A stretch of DNA of 45,338 nt, from contig JAUWNU010000005.1 of assembly GCA_030612505.1 (NCBI GenBank), positions 1 through 45,338 of the forward strand, given 5' to 3'. Shown here in pieces: positions 35,870 through 44,713 of the stretch. Position numbers and translations under genes: made by a program. The notes beneath the pieces were generated by a model. The model did not search any database. It saw nothing but the letters and a program-made list of their open reading frames with translations, and was not told where the DNA came from. The stretch is from Methanomassiliicoccales archaeon. Its GTDB lineage: Archaea; Thermoplasmatota; Thermoplasmata; SG8-5. The number at the start of each line of letters is the position of its first letter. The first letter of the stretch is position 1.

Positions 35870-36166
35870 TCAAGCGCCCAAGTCGCCATCCAACTGCCGT
35901 CTTGCGTCTTTCTGCATGACAAGTTCCTCTTCCCACTGGTCCAATGTGTCCAGTGTCTCTTTTAATTGCCTGAGGCAGTCAATGCATACCCAGCGTTTGC
36001 CAACCATCTTGCCTGGTATTTTTCTATAACATATGGAATTGCACATCCAGCAGACGTTCATTTCTTTTGTGCGGTGCTCGGCATAGGCCTCCATCTTTCT
36101 GCCTTCCACTATGGATTCGATGACCATCCTGCGCCTTGCACTGTCGGTTTCGGTTGTTTCCTGCAT
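35870..36166 (-). CDS. Small treble-clef/zinc-knuckle protein
   Basis: Start 36166 (98 residues) fits AAGGA upstream and a TATA-like TTATATCTA near 36197-36205; ATG 36190 would add 8 residues. After a charged helix, CWMCNSICY and CIDC (about 39-42 and 61-64) form a C4 zinc site. A coiled helix and the KDARRQLDGDLGA tail follow. It is probably cytoplasmic and nucleic-acid or protein binding. It stands alone, divergent from the large mosaic gene. Confidence 0.55.
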   Translation of the reverse strand: MQETTETDSARRRMVIESIVEGRKMEAYAEHRTKEMNVCWMCNSICYRKIPGKMVGKRWVCIDCLRQLKETLDTLDQWEEELVMQKDARRQLDGDLGA

Positions 36167-36280
36167 GCTATTCCATTTCCTTATAATCATTTTAGATATA
36201 ATAGTATTTCCCAGTAGAGGTGATTTTCAGCGCTATTATAATAATAATAAATATCACAAAGTTGATATAATAAGCCACAT

Positions 36281-39200
36281 TTGCAGTCAGCGAGGGAGAT
36301 TATTCCTAATGTTAACGAGACAGGGGGCAAGGCATCCACAAAGAGGAAGCAAATAACAGAATATTTTATTTCAAGGCCTAATCAGCTTATTTCATCTTCT
36401 GATGTGGCAAAAGAGCTGAACATGAACCTGAACACTGCAAGGGCCATAATCAAGAAACTGGCCAATGAGGGGGCCATTGCAAAAGAGGGACGTGGAAAGT
36501 ATGTGTTCCGTGAAGTTGAGTTAACAGATGTCGAGGAGCAGATAAAAGCCGAGATGAAGGAGTTGGAATCTGACCTGAAAGAGAAGACTATCCAGCCCGC
36601 AACTAAATTTGAGATTGATGAAGTAGATGATGAGGTCAATGACCTTTTGGATGAACTGGTACTGGAAGAGCCCGGGTCTGAAGAACTGGAAGAAGATTGG
36701 GATCTGGGACTTGTGGGTGCTGGCAAGAGCCAGGACGATGAAGATATTATTCTTGACCTGGATGAGATAATAGAAGAGGCAAGAGAAGGAACACACCCAG
36801 CTGATAGAAAACCAATTGAGATGGACCTAGACGATGATGATATTCTTCTTGACCTGGAAGGGATAATAGAAGAAGCAAGAGAAGGAACACAACCAACTGA
36901 TGCAAAACCAATTGAGATGGACCTAGACGATGATGATATTCTTCTTGATCTGGATGGAATAATAGAAGAAGCAAGAGAAGGAACATCTCTAGTTGATGCA
37001 GAACTCATGGATCTGGAGGAAGAATTGCCGGATGTTCCAATACCAACATATGTGGATACTCGGAAGATCGAAGATGAAGCAGTACTTGCATTTGAAAAAC
37101 TGATAGAAGATTCAGAGATGGAAGATGCCATATCATCTAAATGTCCAGAATGTGGTGCCGAGCTGGATTATGATTCATCTATTTGCAGTTCTTGTTTTAC
37201 CATCATTGGTGGAAAGAGAGAACCAGATTCAAGGACACTAGCACCTGGTTTGATTGGCAGGAGAGGGCATGTCAATGGTCTGACAAATGGCAAGATTAAT
37301 GGACTTACTAATGGTTTAACAAATGGCTTGACCAATGGGCTTACTAACGGATTGACCAATGGGCTTACTAACGGATTGACCAATGGCCTCACAAACGGAT
37401 TGACCAATGGCCTTACTAATGGTTTGACCAATGGATTGACAAACGGACTCATAAATGATAAAGGAAGAATAAATGGATTGGTCAATGGAGAAGGGAGAAT
37501 GTATACTCTTAATGAACCTTCAAGCTACCCACCACGTTTAGGAAGAAAAAGACATAGGATTCATAAGCTCACAATCCTGACTTCCTTCATAATACTGGCA
37601 ATTATTATTATAAGTATGTTCAATTACGTAGGGAATGTTCCGCCGCCGCCACTGGATATCCAGATTGATGGTGTGTTCAATGATTGGTCAGATTTTGTGA
37701 TTACAGAATCTTCCCTGAATCCCTCACCCTTCAACCCTAATATTGATATCTTACAAAGCTGTGCTGAAAACAATGGAGATAGATATCTAGCACTGTACTT
37801 GGAGGTTGAAGGCAATATACTTCAAGGAGAGCCAATTGCAGAGAATGCCAGACAAGACACTTTCTATGCATTTTTTGACACAGATAGAAGTGATGCAACA
37901 GGCTATCTCATAAATGACATTGGGGCAGATCACGTGCTGATGATTTCTGGATGGAATGGAAGGGTCCACAGCTCAGTATTTTATTCATTCATGCCAGATT
38001 ATGAACCTCATGATTGGAATGGTTTCCGTGGAGGCCATACTATCTATTCCGGGGCCAATGGCAGTGCCCTGGAGTCTCAAATTGGCTGGGCTGTTCTTGG
38101 TTTGAACGGGCCAAGCCACGTGAACACATATTTCTGCTCTCAAAGTTGGGACGGTTTCCAGGACACGGCAGATTATATTATCAGTACAGACAAGGGTGTT
38201 TTGCATGGTGTCCAGCATAGCATAGGCCCAGAGATTATTACTGGGAACACGGAGAACCTGCTACGCATTGACCTTACTGCCAGAGATATTGACATGACCA
38301 TAGAAACAATACAAATCAAATTTGATGGGTCCTTACCAGTCGAGGGAATTGCGCGGTGTTATATCATGGACGAAAACTCCAATCTATTAGGTGAAACAAA
38401 TGATGTCACAAATAGACTGGCATCTATTAGTTTGGGCGGAATTACTATCCCAGAGGATGTTTCTACATCTATGTTCATTGGAATTGATTTGAGTTCTATG
38501 TCTTTCCCAGGAAGTACAATCAGGGCCAGTATAGCGATGTCCAGGGATATTGGAGTGCAAAATGGAACAGTCACATTGAATACCGAAGCCTCTGATTATG
38601 ATTATTCTTATGTCAGCTCAATTCTTTCTGGAATAATTATTGACGGGGGATTTTCTGACTGGACAGATTTAAGTTTAGACATGGACAATGACATTTCTAC
38701 AAACAACAATGATGATATTGATATCAGGAGATATTCAGCAGATTATGATGATGTTGAGCTAGCTGTGTATATGGATGTTGACGGAAGCATGTTTGGCGGA
38801 ACATCAATACCTTCAAGGAACACTGGAATTGTTTCGCCTGCCTCAAATCAAACCCAAATAATTCAAGTTGATTCAGACCGTGACGGAATACTTGATGAAA
38901 ATGAAATAGGATATGAATTCGATTTTGATAATGACGGTATTTCTGACATACAGGATACAGATGATGATAATGATGGTGAACTTGATTATACTGATGGTGG
39001 AACAGATATGTGGTTAAATCTTACATATACTGGAGTATCAATATACATCGGGCCTCCTGAACCAGATATACCAGTCATGGGAGATGATAATGCAAGAATC
39101 TATCTGGACTCGGATAATAATTCCTTTACTGGCTTCCGTATAGGAAATATTGGTGCCGAATACCTGATTCAAATTAGTGGAAAGCACAATAAGATTCTTA

Positions 39201-40096
39201 ATGAGTCTTTGTTCTCCTATCATTACGGGGAAAATGAGCCCTGGGTATGGGAAGAGCAATCTGTTGAGATAGATATTGCAATAGATTCTGCCAGGATGGA
39301 ACTCTCAGCACCTTTTTCAATAAGTGGTGCTTTCAATTTATGGTTTGAAACTACTGGTTGGGGCGGTGCCTATGATGAACTAGATGAACAATTAGAGATA
39401 GGTTACACAGATCAAACTAAAGCAGGGACCAGGGCCGGTGATAATCCGCAACCTACAGACCCAACTTCTTTGATATGCTACAGTGGAACAGCTGCAACCA
39501 TTGATGGAGATTACAGTGCAGCAGAATGGGCAGACGCAGATTATTATAGTACTGGCTCCGTCAGAATATACACAAAACATGACTCAACCCATGCCTATTT
39601 CTGCATGGTTGCACTGCATGATACGTCCCTGGATTCTGGTGATTATGGCAGCTTTGCCTGGGACACAGCCCATGATGTTGGTGATGCACCAAAAACCGAT
39701 GATACCTTGTACACTGCAACCCGGGGAGCAACCGAGTGGGCATACACAGAACAAACCGGGGATGGAAGCAATTGGGGTTCTTCATCAGCTTTATCAGAAG
39801 GCGAGTTTGTAGCTGCCTATGACAGTGGAGAAGGTTATATGGTCTATGAGTCACGAATGCCGCTTGATACTCTCAATGACGATGGCAATTTTGATGCCAA
39901 TGGGGACATAATCGGGTTTGCAGGATTCACAAATGATGGAAGTGACAGCAGCCAGGGAACATGGCCAAGCTCCGCAGACTCCAATGTGCCAAATACCTGG
40001 GGAGATCTTTCCGCTGCCGAAATCCCAGAATTCCAGATGATTTTGATTCCAATTATTGTTCCTCTAGCTCTGATTTTTTACAGAAGAAGAAAATGA
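36281..40096 (+). CDS. Mosaic transmembrane protein: winged helix, acidic repeats, zinc ribbon, GLTN linker, CBM9-like ectodomains
   Basis: The protein has 1,271 residues. A winged-helix DNA-binding domain lies at about 22-80 (SSSDVAKELNMNLNTARAI). A Glu/Asp-rich region with three 32-residue repeats (157-244) follows, then a zinc ribbon CPEC...CSSC (288-305) and a GLTN linker (331-392). A membrane helix lies at about 430-451. Outside are CBM9/DOMON-like domains opening with IDGVFNDW (460), IDGGFSDW (786) and IDGDYSAAEW (1073), plus a Ca-binding Asp-rich stretch (864-905). The C terminus IPEFQMILIPIIVPLALIFY-RRRK is PEF-CTERM-like. The start is uncertain: TTG 36281 is the only standard in-frame codon. 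Possibly a membrane-bound transcription regulator. Confidence 0.75.
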   Translation: MQSAREIIPNVNETGGKASTKRKQITEYFISRPNQLISSSDVAKELNMNLNTARAIIKKLANEGAIAKEGRGKYVFREVELTDVEEQIKAEMKELESDLKEKTIQPATKFEIDEVDDEVNDLLDELVLEEPGSEELEEDWDLGLVGAGKSQDDEDIILDLDEIIEEAREGTHPADRKPIEMDLDDDDILLDLEGIIEEAREGTQPTDAKPIEMDLDDDDILLDLDGIIEEAREGTSLVDAELMDLEEELPDVPIPTYVDTRKIEDEAVLAFEKLIEDSEMEDAISSKCPECGAELDYDSSICSSCFTIIGGKREPDSRTLAPGLIGRRGHVNGLTNGKINGLTNGLTNGLTNGLTNGLTNGLTNGLTNGLTNGLTNGLTNGLTNGLTNGLINDKGRINGLVNGEGRMYTLNEPSSYPPRLGRKRHRIHKLTILTSFIILAIIIISMFNYVGNVPPPPLDIQIDGVFNDWSDFVITESSLNPSPFNPNIDILQSCAENNGDRYLALYLEVEGNILQGEPIAENARQDTFYAFFDTDRSDATGYLINDIGADHVLMISGWNGRVHSSVFYSFMPDYEPHDWNGFRGGHTIYSGANGSALESQIGWAVLGLNGPSHVNTYFCSQSWDGFQDTADYIISTDKGVLHGVQHSIGPEIITGNTENLLRIDLTARDIDMTIETIQIKFDGSLPVEGIARCYIMDENSNLLGETNDVTNRLASISLGGITIPEDVSTSMFIGIDLSSMSFPGSTIRASIAMSRDIGVQNGTVTLNTEASDYDYSYVSSILSGIIIDGGFSDWTDLSLDMDNDISTNNNDDIDIRRYSADYDDVELAVYMDVDGSMFGGTSIPSRNTGIVSPASNQTQIIQVDSDRDGILDENEIGYEFDFDNDGISDIQDTDDDNDGELDYTDGGTDMWLNLTYTGVSIYIGPPEPDIPVMGDDNARIYLDSDNNSFTGFRIGNIGAEYLIQISGKHNKILNESLFSYHYGENEPWVWEEQSVEIDIAIDSARMELSAPFSISGAFNLWFETTGWGGAYDELDEQLEIGYTDQTKAGTRAGDNPQPTDPTSLICYSGTAATIDGDYSAAEWADADYYSTGSVRIYTKHDSTHAYFCMVALHDTSLDSGDYGSFAWDTAHDVGDAPKTDDTLYTATRGATEWAYTEQTGDGSNWGSSSALSEGEFVAAYDSGEGYMVYESRMPLDTLNDDGNFDANGDIIGFAGFTNDGSDSSQGTWPSSADSNVPNTWGDLSAAEIPEFQMILIPIIVPLALIFYRRRK
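36752..37012 (+). repeat. Three tandem 96-bp coding repeats (acidic module)
   Basis: Units start at 36752, 36848 and 36944 (the third partial). Each encodes LDLxxIIEEAREGT...KPIEMDLDDDDIL. The first two are nearly identical in DNA as well as protein, indicating recent duplication. The modules are acidic helices of the cytoplasmic part of the mosaic protein. Confidence 0.85.
37274..37456 (+). repeat. 12-bp coding repeat encoding GLTN
   Basis: Twelve consecutive perfect Gly-Leu-Thr-Asn units plus flanking imperfect ones (NGLTNGKIN before, GLIN after). Codons vary synonymously between units (GGA/GGT/GGC/GGG; CTT/TTG/CTC), so the protein sequence rather than the DNA is conserved. It forms a flexible or beta-solenoid linker between the zinc ribbon and the membrane helix. 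Confidence 0.9.
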
Positions 40097-40102
40097 TTAC
40101 TT

Positions 40103-40128
40103 AACCCTGTGCGGTTCTCAGGGTTTTA
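40103..40128. terminator. Hairpin terminator between the mosaic gene and arcS
   Basis: AACCCTG (40103-40109) and CAGGGTT (40119-40125) form a 7-bp stem with a 9-base loop, followed by TTT. The structure reaches the arcS stop on the other strand. Confidence 0.6.
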
Positions 40129-41682
40129 GGTCTTAACCCTGTGCCTTGCCCTGACTGCCTCGCCACGATTTGATTGGACCATTTCTTCGCCGTTCATCCT
40201 GGCAGTTCCGCAGGCAGCTAATTTCCCATCCCTGACAACTGCGACCTCATCGCCCACGCGGATGTTCGGGTCAGCGTCATCCACCCCAACTGCGAACACA
40301 TTGCCAGTTATTTCGAAGTCTGCGATTTTAACTGTGTGGATATCCTTTTCAACAAGGAACTTTGAACCTTCTAATGTTGGAATAAGCATTCCTGTGATGT
40401 GGCTGATGCTGGCAACCTGTTCCTTGCCCTGGAAAATTCTGAGCTTGGGGTAACGGCCTTTAACCACTGCGCCCTGGAACATTTGTTCGGCTTTGGGGCC
40501 GAACTGGAACATTGCCATTGAACAAATCTCCTGAATACTGCGCTCCTTCCAGGTTGATTTACTGCCTTCGGTTATGTCGGCCAGTGTTGTCTGTAACTTT
40601 TTCAGGGAGGCATCTGATTTGGGGGGGCCATCTGTAGTGACTAACGCATCAATATCAAGTAAATTTTCATCGCCCAGGTGGTTTATAATATGTTCATATT
40701 TATTAATATCTAAATATTTATTAAGTAAGTTATTAATCATTACTTTCTCGTCTTCAAACCACTGGCCAGTCACCGGAATATCATAGTTTTGGGCAGGATA
40801 GTAAAGCTCCAATTCTCTTGGCACTAGACCCAATGGTGATGTGATTATTACCTCGTGAACGTCCATTGATACTCCGCTGTTTCTTATGGCATTGCGGAAG
40901 TAATAATGGCTCTTGCTGTCGGAGTATGGTTTTTTCGCAGAGCATGGCAGTAAAACCAGGACTTTCGGAACAGCTGGCTTTCGATATCTTTCTATTATGC
41001 GCTTGCGAAATCGCTGGATATCCGGCCGGCTCAATGCTAGACGGGTTGTTGCCCTGAAATTTGCTCCTGAAATTGGGAATCGCTTTTCCTGAAAATCATA
41101 ATACTGGCCATCGAATCTGCGAAGAATTTCCACCAGCTTGGGAGATGTTTTTGCCTTGTATTCCACATATTCCCGCAATGTGCCCCGGCTTATCTGGCCT
41201 CTTACTTTATGCATTTCAGTCAAGAGCATTTGCATATTGTGATTGTAAAGAGAATCAGAACAGTGGCACTCATCCTCGCCTATTTCATCCGCAGGCCAGG
41301 CACCGTCGGAAGTGAGAAAATAATTCTCACTGGAAAGTAAAGCTGCCCTGGAAGAATCCAGAATATCCACGCCCATGTAAAACAGAATAGCTAGATTATG
41401 CGGCAGCGCAATCCCGGGAAGGTACAGTGCTGCCTGGTAGCCAATTTCTTCTCTGAACTTAATGAACTCTTCAATAAATATTCTAGGGTTTTGATATAAA
41501 TCTAATGACTTGTCTAAAACATGAATCTCATCGTATGTCTGGCCAAGAGTTGCTTCAGCCTTTTTCGGAGCAGGAAATCTCTCGGTATCCATGAATAGAA
41601 TATTGGGTGTTTCTATTTCCCAATCATCTACGGATAGCTTGCCGGAACGGGCGGTTGCCACGCGATTTTTGACCTCAAACAT
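40126..41682 (-). CDS. arcS: Archaeosine synthase ArcS (TgtA2 family)
   Basis: The protein has 518 residues. The N-terminal ~240 residues form a degenerate tRNA-guanine-transglycosylase barrel (TPNILFMDTERF, GIALPHNLAILFYMGVDILDSS). The ArcS core PCSAKKPYSDSKSHYYFR (about 270) is the family hallmark, and a C-terminal PUA domain (about 425-505) closes the protein (VAVGVDDADPNIRVGDEVAVVRDGKLAACG). It converts preQ0 at position 15 of tRNA to archaeosine, after TgtA. It is the last gene of the leftward apt-hpt-lysE-arcS set, 31 bases after the exporter gene. Confidence 0.9.
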   Translation of the reverse strand: MFEVKNRVATARSGKLSVDDWEIETPNILFMDTERFPAPKKAEATLGQTYDEIHVLDKSLDLYQNPRIFIEEFIKFREEIGYQAALYLPGIALPHNLAILFYMGVDILDSSRAALLSSENYFLTSDGAWPADEIGEDECHCSDSLYNHNMQMLLTEMHKVRGQISRGTLREYVEYKAKTSPKLVEILRRFDGQYYDFQEKRFPISGANFRATTRLALSRPDIQRFRKRIIERYRKPAVPKVLVLLPCSAKKPYSDSKSHYYFRNAIRNSGVSMDVHEVIITSPLGLVPRELELYYPAQNYDIPVTGQWFEDEKVMINNLLNKYLDINKYEHIINHLGDENLLDIDALVTTDGPPKSDASLKKLQTTLADITEGSKSTWKERSIQEICSMAMFQFGPKAEQMFQGAVVKGRYPKLRIFQGKEQVASISHITGMLIPTLEGSKFLVEKDIHTVKIADFEITGNVFAVGVDDADPNIRVGDEVAVVRDGKLAACGTARMNGEEMVQSNRGEAVRARHRVKT

Positions 41683-41713
41683 CAGGCAGCAATAAGCAGA
41701 TTATGATATAAAA

Positions 41714-42340
41714 TTAAGCAAACAATGGCGATGCAATAAAGTAAATTCCGAATACTATCAAAACTACCCCACAACCACCCAGTACAAGTGACTGGGTGCG
41801 ACCGATCCAGAACTCTCGCGAGCGGAATGTGGCATAGCTGACAAAGCCGTCCCACACAAGATCGCAGGTCCAGTGAACCACTGCGAATATGGCTACTGCC
41901 CAGGCCCCAAAAGTACTGGCCTGTGTTATGAGCAGTATTCCAACAGTTGCCCACCACAGGAAGAAGTATGGATTTGATAGACTGGTGATAATGCCTACCC
42001 AGAACGGATGATACGGTAGATACTTCTCTTCTTCAGGGTCGTCTGTTCGGTGGCGTACCATTCCGTAGCCCATGAAAATCAGCATTGCTCCACCGGCCAG
42101 TCCGATGATTATCATGACAGTTGAGTCCTGAAAGAATGCATCCAGGCCAAAGTATAAAGCCGCGATTAATGGGAATTCCACAACACCATGGGCAAGTGCT
42201 ATCCAGATGCCTGCGAATTTGTCCTTATAACCTTTGGTGATTGTGGCTGCCAGAACAGGGCCAGGCATCATTACCCCTGATAGTGAAACTAAGACCACGA
42301 ATCCCAGGAAAATTAGCAAACCGGAATCGGGAATGGTCAT
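41714..42340 (-). CDS. LysE/RhtB-family exporter
   Basis: The protein has 208 residues with six predicted membrane spans. The first span is followed by the family motif SGVMMPGPVLAATITKGYKD (residues 20-39), and a helix with GGAMLIFMGYGMVR comes later. These proteins export amino acids or related small molecules by proton antiport; the substrate here is unknown. The start follows the hpt stop by 2 bases, so it is translationally tied to purine salvage genes. Confidence 0.85.
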   Translation of the reverse strand: MTIPDSGLLIFLGFVVLVSLSGVMMPGPVLAATITKGYKDKFAGIWIALAHGVVEFPLIAALYFGLDAFFQDSTVMIIIGLAGGAMLIFMGYGMVRHRTDDPEEEKYLPYHPFWVGIITSLSNPYFFLWWATVGILLITQASTFGAWAVAIFAVVHWTCDLVWDGFVSYATFRSREFWIGRTQSLVLGGCGVVLIVFGIYFIASPLFA

Positions 42341-42342
42341 GC

Positions 42343-42903
42343 CTAATCTTCCTTGATTATGACTTTTCCATCCTCTATATCTATGCTCACCAGTGCCTTG
42401 ATCTTCACGCCGAATTCGTTTTCAATCCTTCTTCGGCCGCCATCCTTGTCAATGACTATGATTATGTCCACAACTTCCACGTCCATCTGGTTCAGTGCCT
42501 TGAGAATACCGCGCATGGTCCCACCGGTGCTGATAAGGTCGTCCAGCAGCAGAATTTTATCACCCTTTTCAAGACCATTGATGTACATTTTTCTGGAAGA
42601 ATAGCCAGTCTCTTGGTCAAATTCGACCTCGCCGGGTAGGCCATACTTTCGCTTGCGGATTATTGTGAATGGTTTGCCAGTTTTCAGTGAAAGCCCTGCG
42701 GCCAAATGAATGCCCATTGCCTCTGCTGTAACTATTTTATCATACTGGCCTTCAATCCTGGATACTATTGCATCAATAACTTCCTCAAAAAGGTCTGGCT
42801 CTATGGTTGGAATGCCATCAGCTATTGAGAATATGAAATATTCATAATCTTGAAACTTCACCGCAGGGGCATTTTCCAGGCTCCGTTTGAGATGTTCCAG
42901 CAT
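42343..42903 (-). CDS. hpt: Hypoxanthine/guanine phosphoribosyltransferase (archaeal type)
   Basis: The protein has 186 residues. The PRPP-binding loop is LLLDDLISTGGTM (about 117-129). YDKIVTAEAMGIHLAAGL, FTIIRKRKYGLPGE and IIIVIDKDGGRRRIE are characteristic of the archaeal Hpt group, which resembles orotate/adenine transferases more than eukaryotic HPRT. It forms IMP or GMP from the base and PRPP. It follows apt by 7 bases and precedes the exporter. Confidence 0.88.
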   Translation of the reverse strand: MLEHLKRSLENAPAVKFQDYEYFIFSIADGIPTIEPDLFEEVIDAIVSRIEGQYDKIVTAEAMGIHLAAGLSLKTGKPFTIIRKRKYGLPGEVEFDQETGYSSRKMYINGLEKGDKILLLDDLISTGGTMRGILKALNQMDVEVVDIIIVIDKDGGRRRIENEFGVKIKALVSIDIEDGKVIIKED

Positions 42904-42910
42904 TGTTCAC

Positions 42911-43435
42911 CTAATCATAGATAATAAGACTGTCAATGATACCCTCTGGCAGTTTATCACGGCCATTGAGGAAGCCCAGTTCGATAACAAAGGCGCATTT
43001 TACAACTTCTGCGCCAAGTTTCTCAATGAGTTCGATGCTGGCTGCTGCGGTACCGCCAGTTGCCAGTAAATCGTCCACAATTATGACGCGGTCGCCCTTC
43101 TCCAGGGCATCTGTGTGCATTTCGATGGTTGCCTCGCCGTATTCCAGCTTGTAACTGGTCTTTATCTTGTCATATGGCAGCTTTCCTTCCTTCCTGATTG
43201 GCACAAATGGAGCATTCAATGCAAGTGCCAGCGGCGTGCCTATGATGAAACCACGGCTTTCTATTCCAATAACTGCATCAATGTTCAGGTCAGCATATTT
43301 TTTCCTGAACTCCTCGATTATCGCTCCCAGTGCTTCCGGGTCCTTCAGCACCGGAGTAATATCCTTAAATATTATCCCGGGAACTGGAAAGTCCGGAACA
43401 TCCCTAATAAGTTCCTTTACACGGTCCATGTTCAT
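42911..43435 (-). CDS. apt: Adenine phosphoribosyltransferase
   Basis: ATG 43435 (174 residues) suits both the family length and a TATA-like CTAAATATG near 43455-43467; the frame is open to 43480. It carries the Apt opening FPVPGIIFKDITPVLKDP, IGIESRGFIIGTPLALAL, the flexible loop VPIRKEGKLPY, EMHTDALEKGDRV and the PRPP loop VIIVDDLLATGGTAAA. It salvages adenine to AMP. First gene of the leftward operon, divergent from tyrS. Confidence 0.94.
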   Translation of the reverse strand: MNMDRVKELIRDVPDFPVPGIIFKDITPVLKDPEALGAIIEEFRKKYADLNIDAVIGIESRGFIIGTPLALALNAPFVPIRKEGKLPYDKIKTSYKLEYGEATIEMHTDALEKGDRVIIVDDLLATGGTAAASIELIEKLGAEVVKCAFVIELGFLNGRDKLPEGIIDSLIIYD

Positions 43436-43520
43436 GGGGATGATTTTATCATATTTAGATTTGGCCGCATAGGAAAACATTTAATCAGAAGGGGGTTTTG
43501 AGGTCTTGCCTGTGTAATAG

Positions 43521-43607
43521 TTGAATACTCAATTTTTGAGAATTTGAAATACGTATTCAACAATATAGATTACGAACCTGATAAGTATCAATATGATATG
43601 TTCGTAA
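43521..43607. promoter_or_regulatory. Two inverted repeats upstream of tyrS
   Basis: First repeat: TTGAATAC (43521-43528) with GTATTCAA (43553-43560), enclosing a small CTCAA-TTT-TTGAG hairpin. Second repeat: TTACGAAC (43570-43577) with GTTCGTAA (43600-43607), enclosing interleaved TGATA/TATCA/TGATA. Both are perfect 8-bp arms and sit between apt and tyrS, immediately before the tyrS Shine-Dalgarno GGAGGT (43617-43622). They may be operators or a leader RNA structure. Confidence 0.55.
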
Positions 43608-43628
43608 CTACAAGCAGGAGGTAATGAA

Positions 43629-44678
43629 ATGAACCAAGAAGAGAAACTCTCGATATTGATTAGCGGCATGGACGAAGTCGTAACCCTAGACGAGGCTAAG
43701 GAACTATTAACCAGGGGTGGAGAGCTGAAGGCTTATTGGGGAATTGAACCATCTGGATTATTTCACATAGGCCAGGCACTTGTGGGAGCCAGGAAAGTTA
43801 GGGAATTAGAATCCTTAGGCTTCGAGGTTGTTGTGCTTCTTGCAGACTGGCATGCTTTTATTAATGACAAATTAGATGGCACAATGGAGAGCATTCAGCT
43901 TTGCGGCAAGTACCTTGAGGACTGCCTGAAAGGTTTGGGTGCGGATTCGCCAAAAATCAAATACGTGGTAGGCTCGGACATTGTTGATGAGAAGGAATAC
44001 TGGGAGAAAGTTGTCCGTATTTCAAAGGCATCCAGTGTCGCCAGAATAAAGAGGGCAATGACAATCATGGGCCGCTCGGAAGAGGATGCAGATGCAGATG
44101 CTTCGAAGCTCATTTACCCGGCAATGCAGGCCGCCGACATATTTCACCTTGATCTAGATTTAGCAATAGGCGGAATGGACCAGAGACATGCACATATGCT
44201 TGCAAGAGATGCTGCAAGCAAGCTTGGATACAAGAAGCCAGTTGCATTACACTGGCCCTTACTTATGGGACTCCAGGGCGGGGGTCGAATGGATGCTTCC
44301 GAGTTTAAAATGAGCAAGTCAAACCCGGATTCAGCAATATTCCTGCATGATGCTCCTGATATAGTGAAGAAGAAAATGAACAAGGCATTTTGTCCACAAG
44401 CTCAAGTTGAAGATAATCCGGTGCTGGAGCATGCTCGTCTGGTTGTGTTCCCCGAGATGGGGCATATCCAGATTCAGAGGCCAGAGAAGTTTGGCGGAGA
44501 TTTGAAGTTCGATACATTCGAGGCGCTTTCAGAGGCATTCGGCAATGGAGATGTTCACCCAATGGACCTGAAGAATGCTGTTGGTCGGCATATCTCCGAG
44601 ATTCTTGAGCCAGTGCAGAAATATCTGGCGGAAAATTCAAATAACTTCGCTCAATTGAGAGAGATAATTGAAAAATAA
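43629..44678 (+). CDS. tyrS: Tyrosyl-tRNA synthetase (archaeal type)
   Basis: The protein has 349 residues. Class I motifs: GIEPSGLFHIGQ (HIGH region, about 37-48) and KMSKSNPDSAIF (KMSKS, about 223). YPAMQAADIFHLDLDLAIGGMDQRHAHMLAR is the tyrosine-binding region of archaeal/eukaryal TyrRS. A short C-terminal domain without an S4 fold agrees with that type. A strong GGAGGT lies 6 bases before the ATG; an ATG at 43624 meets a stop at once. Confidence 0.96.
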   Translation: MNQEEKLSILISGMDEVVTLDEAKELLTRGGELKAYWGIEPSGLFHIGQALVGARKVRELESLGFEVVVLLADWHAFINDKLDGTMESIQLCGKYLEDCLKGLGADSPKIKYVVGSDIVDEKEYWEKVVRISKASSVARIKRAMTIMGRSEEDADADASKLIYPAMQAADIFHLDLDLAIGGMDQRHAHMLARDAASKLGYKKPVALHWPLLMGLQGGGRMDASEFKMSKSNPDSAIFLHDAPDIVKKKMNKAFCPQAQVEDNPVLEHARLVVFPEMGHIQIQRPEKFGGDLKFDTFEALSEAFGNGDVHPMDLKNAVGRHISEILEPVQKYLAENSNNFAQLREIIEK

Positions 44679-44713
44679 TCTTCAATATTCAGGACAAGCA
44701 AGGAGATGACATA

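Noticed and set aside
35725-35922. 65-residue minus-strand frame with two GSWMATWA repeats
   Set aside because: It is an out-of-frame reading of the duplicated gene tail, not a conserved protein.
36382-37131. 249-residue Ser-rich open frame on the minus strand
   Set aside because: It is the antisense shadow of the acidic Glu/Asp repeats; low complexity and no start signals.
37274-37456. CRISPR-like periodicity
   Set aside because: Period of 12 bases, no spacers, and the repeat is in frame and translated.
37168-37485. Pro/Leu/Val-rich repeat frame on the minus strand
   Set aside because: Antisense reading of the GLTN repeat.
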